This document shows, one piece after another, positions 16,379 to 23,923 of a stretch of 33,539 nt of DNA. The notes beneath the pieces are model-generated. The model was not told the origin of the DNA, searched no databases, and was given only the letters and a program-made list of their open reading frames with translations. The translations under genes were made by a program, and so were the position numbers. Positions within the stretch are counted from its first letter, which is position 1. Every line of letters begins with the position of its first letter. Source of the stretch: an uncultured Clostridium sp. (GTDB lineage: Bacteria; Bacillota; Clostridia; Oscillospirales; Oscillospiraceae); NCBI GenBank assembly GCA_904420465.1, contig CAJFVL010000013.1, forward strand, positions 1-33,539. The letters are read 5' to 3'.

Positions 16379-18130
16379 ATGTCGAACATGATTCAATCCG
16401 CCCGGCAGCAGGTGGCCCAGCTGACCCAGGCGGCATACGAAAAGGCGGCTGGGGCGGGACTGCTCCCCGCCGGGGCGCAGGTCAGCGCCACCATCGAGAT
16501 TCCAAAGGACACCGCCCACGGGGATTACGCCTCCTCCTTTGCCATGGCGGGGGCCAGGGCCCTGCACATGGCCCCCCGGCAGATCGCCCAGATCATCGCG
16601 GACAACCTGGAGCTGGAGGGCAGCTATTTCCAGAAGGTGGAGATTGCCGGACCCGGCTTTCTCAATTTCACCCTGGGCCCCAGGTGGTTCGGGGAGGTCC
16701 TGTCCGCCGTGGAGGACCAGGGACTTCGCTACGGCGCGGGCACCGAGGGGGGCGGAAAAAAGGTGATGGTGGAGTTTGTCTCCGCCAACCCCACCGGCCC
16801 CATGCACATGGGCAACGCCCGGGGAGGCGTGCTGGGGGACACCCTGGCCAACGTGCTGGAGCGGGATGGCTGGAACGCCTGGAAGGAGTTCTATGTCAAC
16901 GACGCCGGCAACCAGATCCATAAATTTGCCTCCTCCATCTACGCCCGCTGCATGCAGCTGACGGTGGGGGAGGAGAACTACTCCTTCCCCGAGGAGGGGT
17001 ACCACGGGGACGACATCCGGGAGCTGGCCCGGGGCTTTCTGGCCCAGGCGGGGGAGTTCCCCGGCCAGACCGCCCGGGAGGACTGGGAGCGGGCCATGGC
17101 CGAGTACGGCCTGTCGGTGAATATCCCCCGGATGAAGGAGGACCTGAGCAAGTACCGCATCGAGTATGATGAGTGGTTCCTGGAGTCCTCCCTCCACCAG
17201 TCCGGCTATGTGGCCGAGACGGTGGGGCTGCTCACCGACAAGGGCTGGACCTATGAGAAGGACGGGGCCCTGTGGCTGAACACCACTCAGCTGCTCAAGG
17301 AGAAATACATGCGGGAGGGCAAAAGTCAGGAGCAGGTGGACAAGCTGGACCTGAAGGACGACGTGCTGCGCCGGGCCAACGGCTTCTATACCTACTTCGC
17401 CGCCGACATCGCCTACCACCGGAACAAGCTGGATGTGCGGGGCTTCGACCTGGCCATCAACATCTGGGGGGCGGACCACCACGGCCATGTGGCCCGGCTC
17501 CAGGCGGCCCTGGACGGGCTGGGGCTGGACGGCTCCCACCGGCTGGTCATCGTGCTGATGCAGCTGGTCAACCTGATGCAGGACGGCAAACCGGTGCGCA
17601 TGTCCAAGCGCTCGGGCAAGGCCATCGCCCTCCACGACCTGCTGGACGAGATCAGCGTGGACGCCGCCCGGTACTTCTTCAACTCCCGGGCCGCCACCAC
17701 CCCCCTGGACTTCGATCTGGATCTGGCGGTGCGGGAGGACAGTGAGAACCCGGTGTACTATGTCCAGTACGCCCACGCCCGCATCTGCTCCCTGGTATCC
17801 CGGCTGGCCCAGGAGGACGGGGCGAAGGTGCCTGCCGCCGCGTCGGTGGACGCCGCCCTGTTTGCCGCGCCGGAGGAGCTGGCCCTGATCAAGTCCCTGG
17901 CCCAGTTCCCAGAGGAGATCCATCTGGCCGCCCGGGACTATGACCCCAGCCGGATCAACCGCTATCTGGTGGCCCTGGCGGGGGATTTCCACCGCTTCTA
18001 CAATTCCTGCCGCATCAGGGGGGAGGAGCCCGCCCTGCTTGCCGCCCGGCTGAAGCTGGCCGACACGGTGCGCTCCGTCCTGGCCAACGGCCTGGGCCTG
18101 CTGGGAGTCTCCGCCCCGGAGAAGATGTGA
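16379..18130 (+). CDS. argS: Arginyl-tRNA synthetase
   Basis: ArgRS charges tRNA-Arg with arginine and is essential. At 583 residues it is slightly long but complete. It has an N-terminal Add1-like domain, the class I HIGH-type motif seen as PTGPMHMGNARGG (His143), the KMSKS-type motif VRMSKRSGKA (Met408) and the C-terminal DALR anticodon-binding domain (from about 460, YVQYAHARICSLV). The start at ATG 16379 follows AAGGACGAG; the open frame upstream passes through the mini-element and is rejected. The second ATG, three codons on, cannot be excluded. The stop overlaps the NUDIX gene start (GTGA). The native argS leader appears to have been replaced by repeat DNA, so regulation may have been altered. 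Confidence 0.97.
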   Translation: MSNMIQSARQQVAQLTQAAYEKAAGAGLLPAGAQVSATIEIPKDTAHGDYASSFAMAGARALHMAPRQIAQIIADNLELEGSYFQKVEIAGPGFLNFTLGPRWFGEVLSAVEDQGLRYGAGTEGGGKKVMVEFVSANPTGPMHMGNARGGVLGDTLANVLERDGWNAWKEFYVNDAGNQIHKFASSIYARCMQLTVGEENYSFPEEGYHGDDIRELARGFLAQAGEFPGQTAREDWERAMAEYGLSVNIPRMKEDLSKYRIEYDEWFLESSLHQSGYVAETVGLLTDKGWTYEKDGALWLNTTQLLKEKYMREGKSQEQVDKLDLKDDVLRRANGFYTYFAADIAYHRNKLDVRGFDLAINIWGADHHGHVARLQAALDGLGLDGSHRLVIVLMQLVNLMQDGKPVRMSKRSGKAIALHDLLDEISVDAARYFFNSRAATTPLDFDLDLAVREDSENPVYYVQYAHARICSLVSRLAQEDGAKVPAAASVDAALFAAPEELALIKSLAQFPEEIHLAARDYDPSRINRYLVALAGDFHRFYNSCRIRGEEPALLAARLKLADTVRSVLANGLGLLGVSAPEKM

Positions 18131-18771
18131 GCGGGATGGACACCGAACGTCTGGCGCAGTTTTTGCAGCAGCGCACCCCCGGCCTGATGGACGCCACCGG
18201 CCGCTATGCGGTGCTGGTCCCTCTGGTCCGGGGGAGGGAGGGCCGCCTTTCCCTCCTCTACGAGGTGCGCGCCCGCAGCCTGCGCCGCCAGCCGGGGGAG
18301 GTGTGCTTCCCCGGCGGCCGGCTGGAGGGGGAGGAGACCCCTGAGGCCTGCGCCCTGCGGGAGACCTGGGAGGAGCTGGCCATCCCCTCCGACAAAATTC
18401 AGGTGCTGGGCCGGCTGGACTTCATCGCCCACCGGGCCAATTTCCTCATGTGGCCGGTGCTGGGGCTGGTGGAGGAGGAGACCCTGTCCGCCTGCATGCG
18501 GCCCAGTCCGGCGGAGGTGGAGGAGACCTTCCAGATCCCCCTGTCCCACCTGATGAACACCCAGCCCCTGGAGTACACCAGCCGGCTGGTGCCCCAGCCG
18601 GGGGAGGAGTTCCCCTATGAACTGGTGGGGGTTCCCCGGGACTACCGCTGGCTGGCGGGGAGCGAGCGGGTACCCATCTACCCCTGGGGGGAGCACGCGG
18701 TTTGGGGCCTCACCGGCCGCATCACACGGCACCTGGTGTCCCTGCTGAAGGAACTGGGGGAGGGGAGTTAG
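18127..18771 (+). CDS. NUDIX CoA pyrophosphatase (NudL-like)
   Basis: The 214-residue protein holds a full NUDIX box at about residues 64-86 (GRLEGEETPEACALRETWEE and so on). It is preceded by SLRRQPGEVCFPGG, the UPF0035 signature that marks CoA pyrophosphatases, which cut CoA to 4'-phosphopantetheine and 3',5'-ADP. It therefore probably acts in the cytoplasm in CoA turnover or removal of oxidised CoA. The GTG start at 18127 overlaps the argS stop; ATG 18136 is an alternative. The final codons and stop (GGGGAGGGGAGTTAG) coincide with the first bases of mini-element copy B, so the original C-terminus may have been altered by that insertion. Confidence 0.9.
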   Translation: MSGMDTERLAQFLQQRTPGLMDATGRYAVLVPLVRGREGRLSLLYEVRARSLRRQPGEVCFPGGRLEGEETPEACALRETWEELAIPSDKIQVLGRLDFIAHRANFLMWPVLGLVEEETLSACMRPSPAEVEETFQIPLSHLMNTQPLEYTSRLVPQPGEEFPYELVGVPRDYRWLAGSERVPIYPWGEHAVWGLTGRITRHLVSLLKELGEGS

Positions 18772-18922
18772 GAGTTAGGAATTAGGAGATAGGAGATAGG
18801 AGTTTTGGTGTCCGGCGGAGCCGGACCGCTTGAGATCGTTCCGCCTCCGGCGGAACACATCAATAATTCCTAACTCCTAATTTCTAATAGAAACTCCTAT
18901 CTCCTATCTCATCACTCCTATC
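18764..18922. repeat. Palindromic mini-element, copy B
   Basis: The left arm is a run of GGAGTTAGGA / GGAGATAGGA units (18764-18805). The core holds hairpins GTCCGGC/GCCGGAC (18810-18826) and GTTCCGCC/GGCGGAAC (18838-18856). The right arm (18864-18922) carries the complementary units CCTAACTCCTAATT and CTCCTATCTC. The core lines up base for base with copy A at 16274-16326. The flanking stretch to 18992 is GC-rich with a hairpin (CCGCCGCGCC/GGGCGGCGG) and no gene. Confidence 0.88.
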
Positions 18923-18992
18923 TGTCCCACGCGCCCCATCCGGCTTTGTAGGCCTCCCGCCGCGCCCGGCAGGGCGGCGGCGAAAAAAGGAC

Positions 18993-19021
18993 TTGACAGC
19001 GGGGACCGAAGCGGCTATAAT
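18993..19021 (+). promoter_or_regulatory. Consensus promoter of the T-box / trpXYZ transcript
   Basis: A perfect TTGACA (18993-18998), a 17-bp spacer and a perfect TATAAT (19016-19021) stand about 25 bases before the T-box leader, giving a strong constitutive start that is then gated by the riboswitch. Confidence 0.93.
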
Positions 19022-19044
19022 AGCCCCAACAACTCAATCAGCAC

Positions 19045-19308
19045 CAAACCTGTGAGAAAGAGTAGTACCCGGCACAGCAAACCTTCAGAGAGCCCTGGAT
19101 GGTGGGACCAGGGCGGGGCGCGGCCGAGGGAATGGACTTTCGAGGGCGGCTTGAACGGGCAACCAAGTAGATGCCGACGGGGACCCACCCGTTATCCACC
19201 GGGCACGCGTGATGGCGCGTGAAGCGAGCGGACGTCGCAGACGTCAATTTGGGTGGTATCGCAGGAGTACGGCTCTTGTCCCATGTGGGATGAGGGGCGT
19301 TTTTTTAT
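19045..19308 (+). promoter_or_regulatory. T-box riboswitch with a Trp specifier
   Basis: The leader shows the ordered T-box landmarks. There is an AGTA loop-E-type motif near 19061, an AGAGAGCC segment and a GATGGTGGGACC distal loop (19098-19110). The specifier loop is GAATGGACTTTC with TGG (Trp) at 19133-19135, and the T-box itself is GGGTGGTATCGCAGGA (19251-19266). An intrinsic terminator follows (stem about 19272-19299, T run 19300-19306). Uncharged tRNA-Trp should stabilise the antiterminator and switch on the downstream transporter. The bulge reads UGGU rather than the UGGC expected for a G73 discriminator, so pairing would need a G-U wobble or an A73 tRNA. Confidence 0.93.
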
Positions 19309-19422
19309 TCTCCGGAATAAAAAATAGTCAAATACTCCCAATCAAGGCCGTTGGCAGCGGTCCCTCCATCGCCCACCCAGAGATATTTCAGCCCAACGGG
19401 CAACATAATGGAGGTTATCACA

Positions 19423-20487
19423 ATGAAACAGAACAGCACCATGAAGAAGATCCTGGCCGCGGCCCTCTCTCTGGCCATGGCCCTGTCCCTGGCCGCCTGC
19501 TCCGGCGGCACCTCCGGCTCCGGCACCACCGGCGGCGCAAGCTCCTCCGACACCTCCGGCTCCGGTTCAGGCTCCTCCGGCGGTACCACCTACAAGGTGG
19601 CCATCGTCAAGCAGCAGGACCACGCCTCCATGGACGAGATCGCAAACGCCATCGCCGCCCGGCTGGACGAGATCGCGGCGGAGCAGGGCGTCACCATCGA
19701 CTACGGCCAGATCTACAGCGGCCAGGGGGATGAGACCACCCTGAACCAGATCGGCGCCCAGGTGGTGGCCGACGGCGTGGACGTGATCATTCCCATCGCC
19801 ACCACCGCCGCCCAGCTGATGACGGTGGCCGCCGAGGGCAGCGGCATCCCCGTGGTGTACGCTGCCGTCAGCGACCCGGAGCAGGCCGACCTGCTGGGAC
19901 TGGAGGGGGTTACCGGCATCAGCGACGCCCTGAACACCGAGTTTATCCTGGACATGATGCTGGCCCAGAACCCGGAGATCCAGACCGTGGGCCTGCTCTA
20001 CTCCATGTCCGAGCCCAACTCCACCAAGCCCATCGCCGAGGCCAAGGCCTACCTGGAGGGGAAGGGTATCGCCTATGAGGAGTTTACCGCCACCACCAAC
20101 GACGAGGTCATCGCCGCCGCCGGCGCCCTCATTGCCGCCGGGGTGGACGCGGTGTTCACCCCCACCGACAACAAGATCATGGACGCGGAGCTGGCCATCG
20201 CCCCCGACCTGGCCGAGGCGGGCATCCCCCACTACACCGGGGCCGACTCCTTCGTCCGCAACGGGGCCTACGCCACCTGCGGCGTGAACTATACCCGGCT
20301 GGGGGCCGAGGCGGCCGACCTGGCCTATGAGGTCCTTGTGAACGGAATCGCGGATAAGGAGGACTACTACCTGTCCGAGGGAGGCATCATCACCGTCAAC
20401 ACCGAGACTGCCGCCGCCCTGGGCCTGGACTACTCCCTCTTTGCCGACATGGGCGAGCTGGTGGAGGTCACAACCACCGAGGACTGA
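19423..20487 (+). CDS. trpX: Tryptophan-type ABC transporter substrate-binding lipoprotein
   Basis: The 354-residue protein belongs to the ABC_sub_bind family (PF04392). It has a lipoprotein signal peptide with lipobox LAACSGG, a Gly/Ser/Thr-rich flexible linker (about residues 27-55), then the binding domain with YKVAIVKQQDHASMDEI, VIIPIATTAAQLM, VYAAVSDPEQA and VFTPTDNKIMDAE. It should sit outside the membrane and deliver substrate to the permease. Tryptophan as substrate is inferred from the Trp T-box directly upstream, the known arrangement for trpXYZ. The start at ATG 19423 has GGAGG upstream and gives a clean signal peptide; the open frame upstream overlaps the leader and is rejected. 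Confidence 0.93.
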   Translation: MKQNSTMKKILAAALSLAMALSLAACSGGTSGSGTTGGASSSDTSGSGSGSSGGTTYKVAIVKQQDHASMDEIANAIAARLDEIAAEQGVTIDYGQIYSGQGDETTLNQIGAQVVADGVDVIIPIATTAAQLMTVAAEGSGIPVVYAAVSDPEQADLLGLEGVTGISDALNTEFILDMMLAQNPEIQTVGLLYSMSEPNSTKPIAEAKAYLEGKGIAYEEFTATTNDEVIAAAGALIAAGVDAVFTPTDNKIMDAELAIAPDLAEAGIPHYTGADSFVRNGAYATCGVNYTRLGAEAADLAYEVLVNGIADKEDYYLSEGGIITVNTETAAALGLDYSLFADMGELVEVTTTED

Positions 20488-20521
20488 TTTCACCCAAAAA
20501 CTGCCTGATTGATCTGCCAGT

Positions 20522-20548
20522 CCCTCCGGCGGGAGCGCCGGAGGGGCT
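20522..20548 (+). repeat. Intercistronic hairpin between trpX and trpY
   Basis: CCCTCCGGCG pairs perfectly with CGCCGGAGGG around a GGAG loop, followed only by GCTTT. It may protect the 3' end of the trpX message or partly terminate, lowering permease expression relative to the binding protein. Confidence 0.7.
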
Positions 20549-20572
20549 TTGGCCCGAAAGGATGAGTCAACG

Positions 20573-21478
20573 ATGCTCTATATCCTCCAGACCGCCCTGG
20601 AGCTGGGCTTCCTCTATGCCCCCGTGGCTCTGGCCCTGTTCCTCAGCTACCGCATCCTGGACATCGCCGACCTGACCACCGACGGGTGCTTCACCCTGGG
20701 GGCGGCGGTGTCTGTGGTGGTGTGCGCCGCCGGGCACCCCATCCTGGCCGTTCCGGCGGCCATGGCCACCGGGGCGGCGGCGGGCTTTGTTACCGCCCTG
20801 CTCCAGACCAAGCTGGGGGTGCCCTCCATCCTGGCGGGTATTGTCACCAACACCGGCCTGTACACCGTCAACCTGATGGTGATGGGCTGGACCTCCACCG
20901 CCAGTCTCATCCGGCAGAACACCATCTTCCGCATGTTCGAGAGCACCGGCATCGGCGGGGACTGGTGCGACATCATCCTGGGCGGCGCAGTTACGGTGGG
21001 GGCCGCCCTGCTGCTGGTGGCCTTTCTGGGCACCCGGCTGGGGCTGTCCATCCGGGCCACCGGGGACAACCGGGACATGGTCCAGGCCTCCTCCATCAAT
21101 CCCACCTTCACCATCACGGTGGGCCTGTGCATCGCCAACGCCCTCACCGGCCTGTCCGGGGCCCTGGTGGGCCAGGCCCAGCGCAGCGCCAACGTGAACC
21201 TCGGCACCGGCATGGTGGTCATCGGGCTGGCCTGCCTCATCATCGGGGAGACGGTGGTGGGCCGGGGCTCCATGCTCCGGGGCGCCCTGTCCGTCTTTGT
21301 GGGCAGCATCATCTACCGCATCATCTACGCCGTGGCTCTCAGCTCCCGCATCTTCCCCATCGAGGCCATGAAGCTGGTGACCGCTGTCATCGTGGGGCTG
21401 GCCATCGCCGCCCCCGCCATCAAGCGGTGGGCGGCCCTCCAGCGGCGGAAGGCCGCGGCAGGAAAGGGGGCGCGCTGA
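20573..21478 (+). CDS. trpY: Tryptophan-type ABC transporter permease
   Basis: The 301-residue membrane protein has about eight hydrophobic helices and the branched-chain-type permease blocks DIADLTTDGCFTLGAAVS, PSILAGIVTNTGLYTVNLMV and GTRLGLSIRATGDNRDMVQA, the last being the likely coupling segment that contacts the ATPase. It forms the pore of the importer. ATG 20573 is chosen with AAGGA about 11 bases upstream; an in-frame TTG at 20549 would add eight polar residues. It follows trpX after a hairpin and ends one base before trpZ, so it is part of the same T-box-controlled operon. Confidence 0.92.
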   Translation: MLYILQTALELGFLYAPVALALFLSYRILDIADLTTDGCFTLGAAVSVVVCAAGHPILAVPAAMATGAAAGFVTALLQTKLGVPSILAGIVTNTGLYTVNLMVMGWTSTASLIRQNTIFRMFESTGIGGDWCDIILGGAVTVGAALLLVAFLGTRLGLSIRATGDNRDMVQASSINPTFTITVGLCIANALTGLSGALVGQAQRSANVNLGTGMVVIGLACLIIGETVVGRGSMLRGALSVFVGSIIYRIIYAVALSSRIFPIEAMKLVTAVIVGLAIAAPAIKRWAALQRRKAAAGKGAR

Positions 21479-21479
21479 T

Positions 21480-22268
21480 ATGCTGAAGCTGGACCACATC
21501 TCCAAGACCTTCAACCCGGGCACCGTCAATGAGAAAAAGGCGCTGGAGGGGGTGACCCTCCATCTGGTCCCCGGGGATTTTGTGACCATCGTGGGCTCCA
21601 ACGGGGCGGGCAAGTCCACCCTGTTCAACGCGGTGGCGGGGGACTTCTATGTGGACGAGGGGTCTATCACCCTGGACGGAGAGGATATCACCTATCTGCC
21701 CGCCCACCGCCGCAGCCGTCAGATCGGCCGGCTGTTCCAGGATCCCCTGCGGGGGACCGCCCCCCACATGACCATCGAGGAGAATCTGGCCCTGGCCGCG
21801 GGGAGCGGGGGCTGGTTCGCCCGCATGACCCGGCAGGACAAGGCCCGCTTCCGGGACCGGCTGGCCCTGCTGGAGATGGGGCTGGAGGACCGGATGAAAC
21901 AGCCGGTGGGCCTCCTCTCCGGCGGGCAGCGGCAGGCCCTCACCCTGCTCATGGCCACCATGAACCCGCCCAAGCTGCTGTTGCTGGACGAGCACACCGC
22001 CGCTTTGGACCCGGCCACGGCGGAGAAGGTGCTCTCCCTCACCCGGCAGATTGTGGAGGAGCACCACATCACGACCATGATGGTCACCCACAATATGAAA
22101 AACGCTCTGGAGCTGGGCAGCCGCACCCTGATGATGGACGGGGGGCGGATCGTCCTGGACGTTCAGGGGGAGGAGCGAAAGGGCATGACGGTGAACGACC
22201 TGCTGGTCCGGTTCCGGGCCGGGGCGGGGAAGGAACTGGACAACGACCGGATTCTGCTCTCCGATTGA
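21480..22268 (+). CDS. trpZ: Tryptophan-type ABC transporter ATP-binding protein
   Basis: The 262-residue ATPase has Walker A GSNGAGKST, Q-loop RLFQDPLRGT, ABC signature LLSGGQRQA, Walker B LLLLDEHTAALDP and switch His VTHN. It carries EHTA after Walker B, where most ABC ATPases have EPT; this variant is common in this transporter group. It drives uptake through TrpY. The start codon follows the trpY stop by one base. It is the last gene of the operon and is followed by a large hairpin. Confidence 0.93.
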   Translation: MLKLDHISKTFNPGTVNEKKALEGVTLHLVPGDFVTIVGSNGAGKSTLFNAVAGDFYVDEGSITLDGEDITYLPAHRRSRQIGRLFQDPLRGTAPHMTIEENLALAAGSGGWFARMTRQDKARFRDRLALLEMGLEDRMKQPVGLLSGGQRQALTLLMATMNPPKLLLLDEHTAALDPATAEKVLSLTRQIVEEHHITTMMVTHNMKNALELGSRTLMMDGGRIVLDVQGEERKGMTVNDLLVRFRAGAGKELDNDRILLSD

Positions 22269-22285
22269 ATATGGGAATCTGGAAA

Positions 22286-22318
22286 AGCGGCCGCCGCGGA
22301 ATTTCCGCGGCGGCCGCT
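22286..22318 (+). terminator. Hairpin ending the trpXYZ operon
   Basis: AGCGGCCGCCGCGGAA is followed by its complement with only a tiny AATT-type loop, 18 bases after the trpZ stop. It lacks a T tract directly behind it; the nearest T-rich stretch is in the next hairpin (22343-22349). It abuts, and shares its last bases with, the left end of the element at 22313. Confidence 0.7.
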
Positions 22319-22544
22319 CAGTCTGTCAAAAAAGCCCCCGGACTTTTTTGACAGACTTCACAATGCCGTTACTTTTGCACCGCAGCGCGGTGCAAAAGTC
22401 CCCGCTGCGCGGTGAGCACGCCTTGCCGAGCAAGGCTTTGCGGGGCATTCGATCCCATTCGAGGCGGGCTGCCGCCCCCTCGAGCTCCCCCGCCGCGAAA
22501 GATCTCTGTTTTTCTGCTAGCAGTTTTTTGATAGACTGAGCGGC
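22313..22544. mobile_element. MITE-like element with 21-bp terminal inverted repeats
   Basis: The ends match over 21 bases with one difference: GCCGCTCAGTCTGTC then A6 on the left (22313-22333), and the reverse complement on the right (22524-22544). Inside lie a second arm of the left end (22343-22357 pairs perfectly with 22320-22334), a perfect 13-bp hairpin around 22371-22400 and a CTTGCCGAGCAAGG hairpin. There is no transposase; the short frames inside follow the repeats. At 232 bp it fits a non-autonomous element. The remaining bases to 22655 are the leader of the sigma gene. Confidence 0.75.
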
Positions 22545-22655
22545 TTTTGTCCTGGACGAAAAAATTTTTTCTTGGGGTGGGATTTTCGGACCCACTCAGG
22601 GATATTCCAAGTGAAGGGCCTTTCAAGAACGTATTTCCAAAGGAGGTGAGCCGCC

Positions 22656-23171
22656 GTGACACAGGAGGAATTCAGCCGGGCCGCCCGTACCTACGGCGAC
22701 ACCATATACCGGGTGGCACTCCACGCGCTGAAAAATCCCGCCGACGCGGAGGATGTGATGCAGACGGTGCTGCTCAAGCTTTTTGAAGAGAAAAAGTCGT
22801 TTGAGAGCGAGGAGCACCGGAAGCACTGGCTGCTGCGGGTGGCGGTGAACGAGAGCCGCAGGCTGATGCGCTCCTTCTGGCGGCGGACCACGGTCCCCCT
22901 GGAGGAGTGGCAGGACAGTCCTGCGCTGGAGGACCCGGCCAGGGCGGAAGTGCTCCGGGCGGTGATGGGGCTGGAGACGAAGTACCGGCTGACCGTCTAT
23001 CTCTATTACTACGAGGGCTGCACCGTGGCCGAGGTGGCCGCCGCCCTCCGGGCCAACCCATCCACCGTGCAGACCTGGCTGCTCCGGGCCCGGGAGCGGC
23101 TGCGCCGGGAGCTGTCCGGCCAGGAAGAAAAGGAGGGACCTGGGTATGTTCGACCCCAGATTGTACCGTGA
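22656..23171 (+). CDS. ECF-type RNA polymerase sigma factor
   Basis: The 171-residue protein has a region 2 (TQEEFSRAARTYGDTIYRVA, NPADAEDVMQTVLLKLFE, KHWLLRVAVNESRR) and a region 4 helix-turn-helix (YLYYYEGCTVAEVAAALRAN then STVQTWLLRARERLRREL), with the linker typical of extracytoplasmic-function sigma factors. It should redirect RNA polymerase to a small regulon on an outside signal. The start is GTG 22656 with AAAGGAGGTGAG upstream. The next gene, a membrane anti-sigma candidate, overlaps its end by 26 bases. No recognisable ECF promoter was identified upstream, so autoregulation is untested. Its regulon is unknown. Confidence 0.92.
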   Translation: MTQEEFSRAARTYGDTIYRVALHALKNPADAEDVMQTVLLKLFEEKKSFESEEHRKHWLLRVAVNESRRLMRSFWRRTTVPLEEWQDSPALEDPARAEVLRAVMGLETKYRLTVYLYYYEGCTVAEVAAALRANPSTVQTWLLRARERLRRELSGQEEKEGPGYVRPQIVP

Positions 23172-23805
23172 AGCGTGCGGGGAGCTGCGTGCCCCCCAGG
23201 AAAAAATTGAGGAGATCATTGCCATGACAGAGAATCACAAGAGCAGGAAGAACCGCCGCCCTGTCCGCGCTGTGCTGGCGGCCGCCGCTGCGGTGGCCGC
23301 CATGGCCATTGGAGTGAGCGCCGCCAACCCGGAGGTGCTGGAGGGCATCACCATGCAGATCACGTCCGTCCTTCAGGTGGGCCGGCTGCGCCAGGACATG
23401 ACCACCGCAGAGGGGGAGACTGTCACCACGCTGGAGATGCCCGAGGCCCGTGTGGAGGACCGGGACGGCCGGGCCGTCCTGCTGGTGATGGGGGAGGAGA
23501 TTGACATCACCGACGCCCTGGAGCGGGAGGGACAGTATACCTACACCTACACCGACGAGGGCACCGAGCTCACCGTTCTGGTGGAAGGCACTCTGGAAGA
23601 TTGGACCATGACCACCAGCGTGGGCGTCCCCGGCGAGGAGCCGGGAGTCCGCATTATAACCACCAGGGAGGAGCAGGAGCAGAGCCCCGGCGGTTCGGCC
23701 TATGCCACATTTGGGGACCTGGGCGCCCCGGAGGGCGGCCAGGCCCTGACTGAGGAAGCGCAGGCCACCGTGATCCCCGGCCCTGGCGAAGAAGCGGAAG
23801 ATTAA
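23146..23805 (+). CDS. Probable membrane anti-sigma factor
   Basis: This 219-residue single-pass protein has a cytoplasmic N-terminus (about residues 1-40, MFDPRLYREACGELRAPQEK) that probably binds the sigma factor, one membrane helix (about 40-59, Ala-rich) and an acidic extracytoplasmic domain rich in Thr, Val and Glu. The domain order and the overlap with the sigma gene are the basis for the anti-sigma call. No zinc-binding HxxxCxxC motif of the ZAS class is present. The acidic Gly/Glu-rich tail (ALTEEAQATVIPGPGEEAED) may be unstructured. Start ATG 23146 has AAAAGGAGGG upstream, inside the sigma gene, pointing to coupled translation. Confidence 0.82.
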   Translation: MFDPRLYREACGELRAPQEKIEEIIAMTENHKSRKNRRPVRAVLAAAAAVAAMAIGVSAANPEVLEGITMQITSVLQVGRLRQDMTTAEGETVTTLEMPEARVEDRDGRAVLLVMGEEIDITDALEREGQYTYTYTDEGTELTVLVEGTLEDWTMTTSVGVPGEEPGVRIITTREEQEQSPGGSAYATFGDLGAPEGGQALTEEAQATVIPGPGEEAED

Positions 23806-23825
23806 AAAACGCAGATGAGAATACA

Positions 23826-23856
23826 GCCCCCGGCGCGGCCGCGCCGGGGGCCGTTT
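23826..23856 (+). terminator. Terminator of the sigma/anti-sigma pair
   Basis: GCCCCCGGCGCGG and its complement form a nearly loop-free GC stem (23826-23851) followed by CGTTTT, 20 bases after the anti-sigma stop. Confidence 0.8.
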
Positions 23857-23868
23857 TACAGGAATCGG

Positions 23869-23897
23869 TGGACAAGCCGGGCCTGTTCTGCTATGAT
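23869..23897 (+). promoter_or_regulatory. Promoter of the MGMT-like gene
   Basis: TGGACA (23869-23874), a 17-bp spacer and TATGAT (23892-23897) stand 26 bases before the start codon. Confidence 0.65.
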
Positions 23898-23923
23898 GTT
23901 CCCAAAGAAACGGAGGCGTTCCC

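Noticed and set aside
16340-17992. Long open frame (about 550 codons) opposite argS
   Set aside because: It is the same codon-bias shadow effect; the real protein is ArgS on the plus strand with intact class I motifs.
18764-18922. Repeated TAGGAGTTAGGA units considered as a CRISPR-like array
   Set aside because: The units are short, irregular, directly adjacent with no unique spacers, and mirrored at the other end, so they form the arms of a palindromic element.
22348-22539. 63-codon frame inside the MITE-like element
   Set aside because: It lies wholly within inverted-repeat DNA, has no ribosome binding site and shows no recognisable protein pattern.
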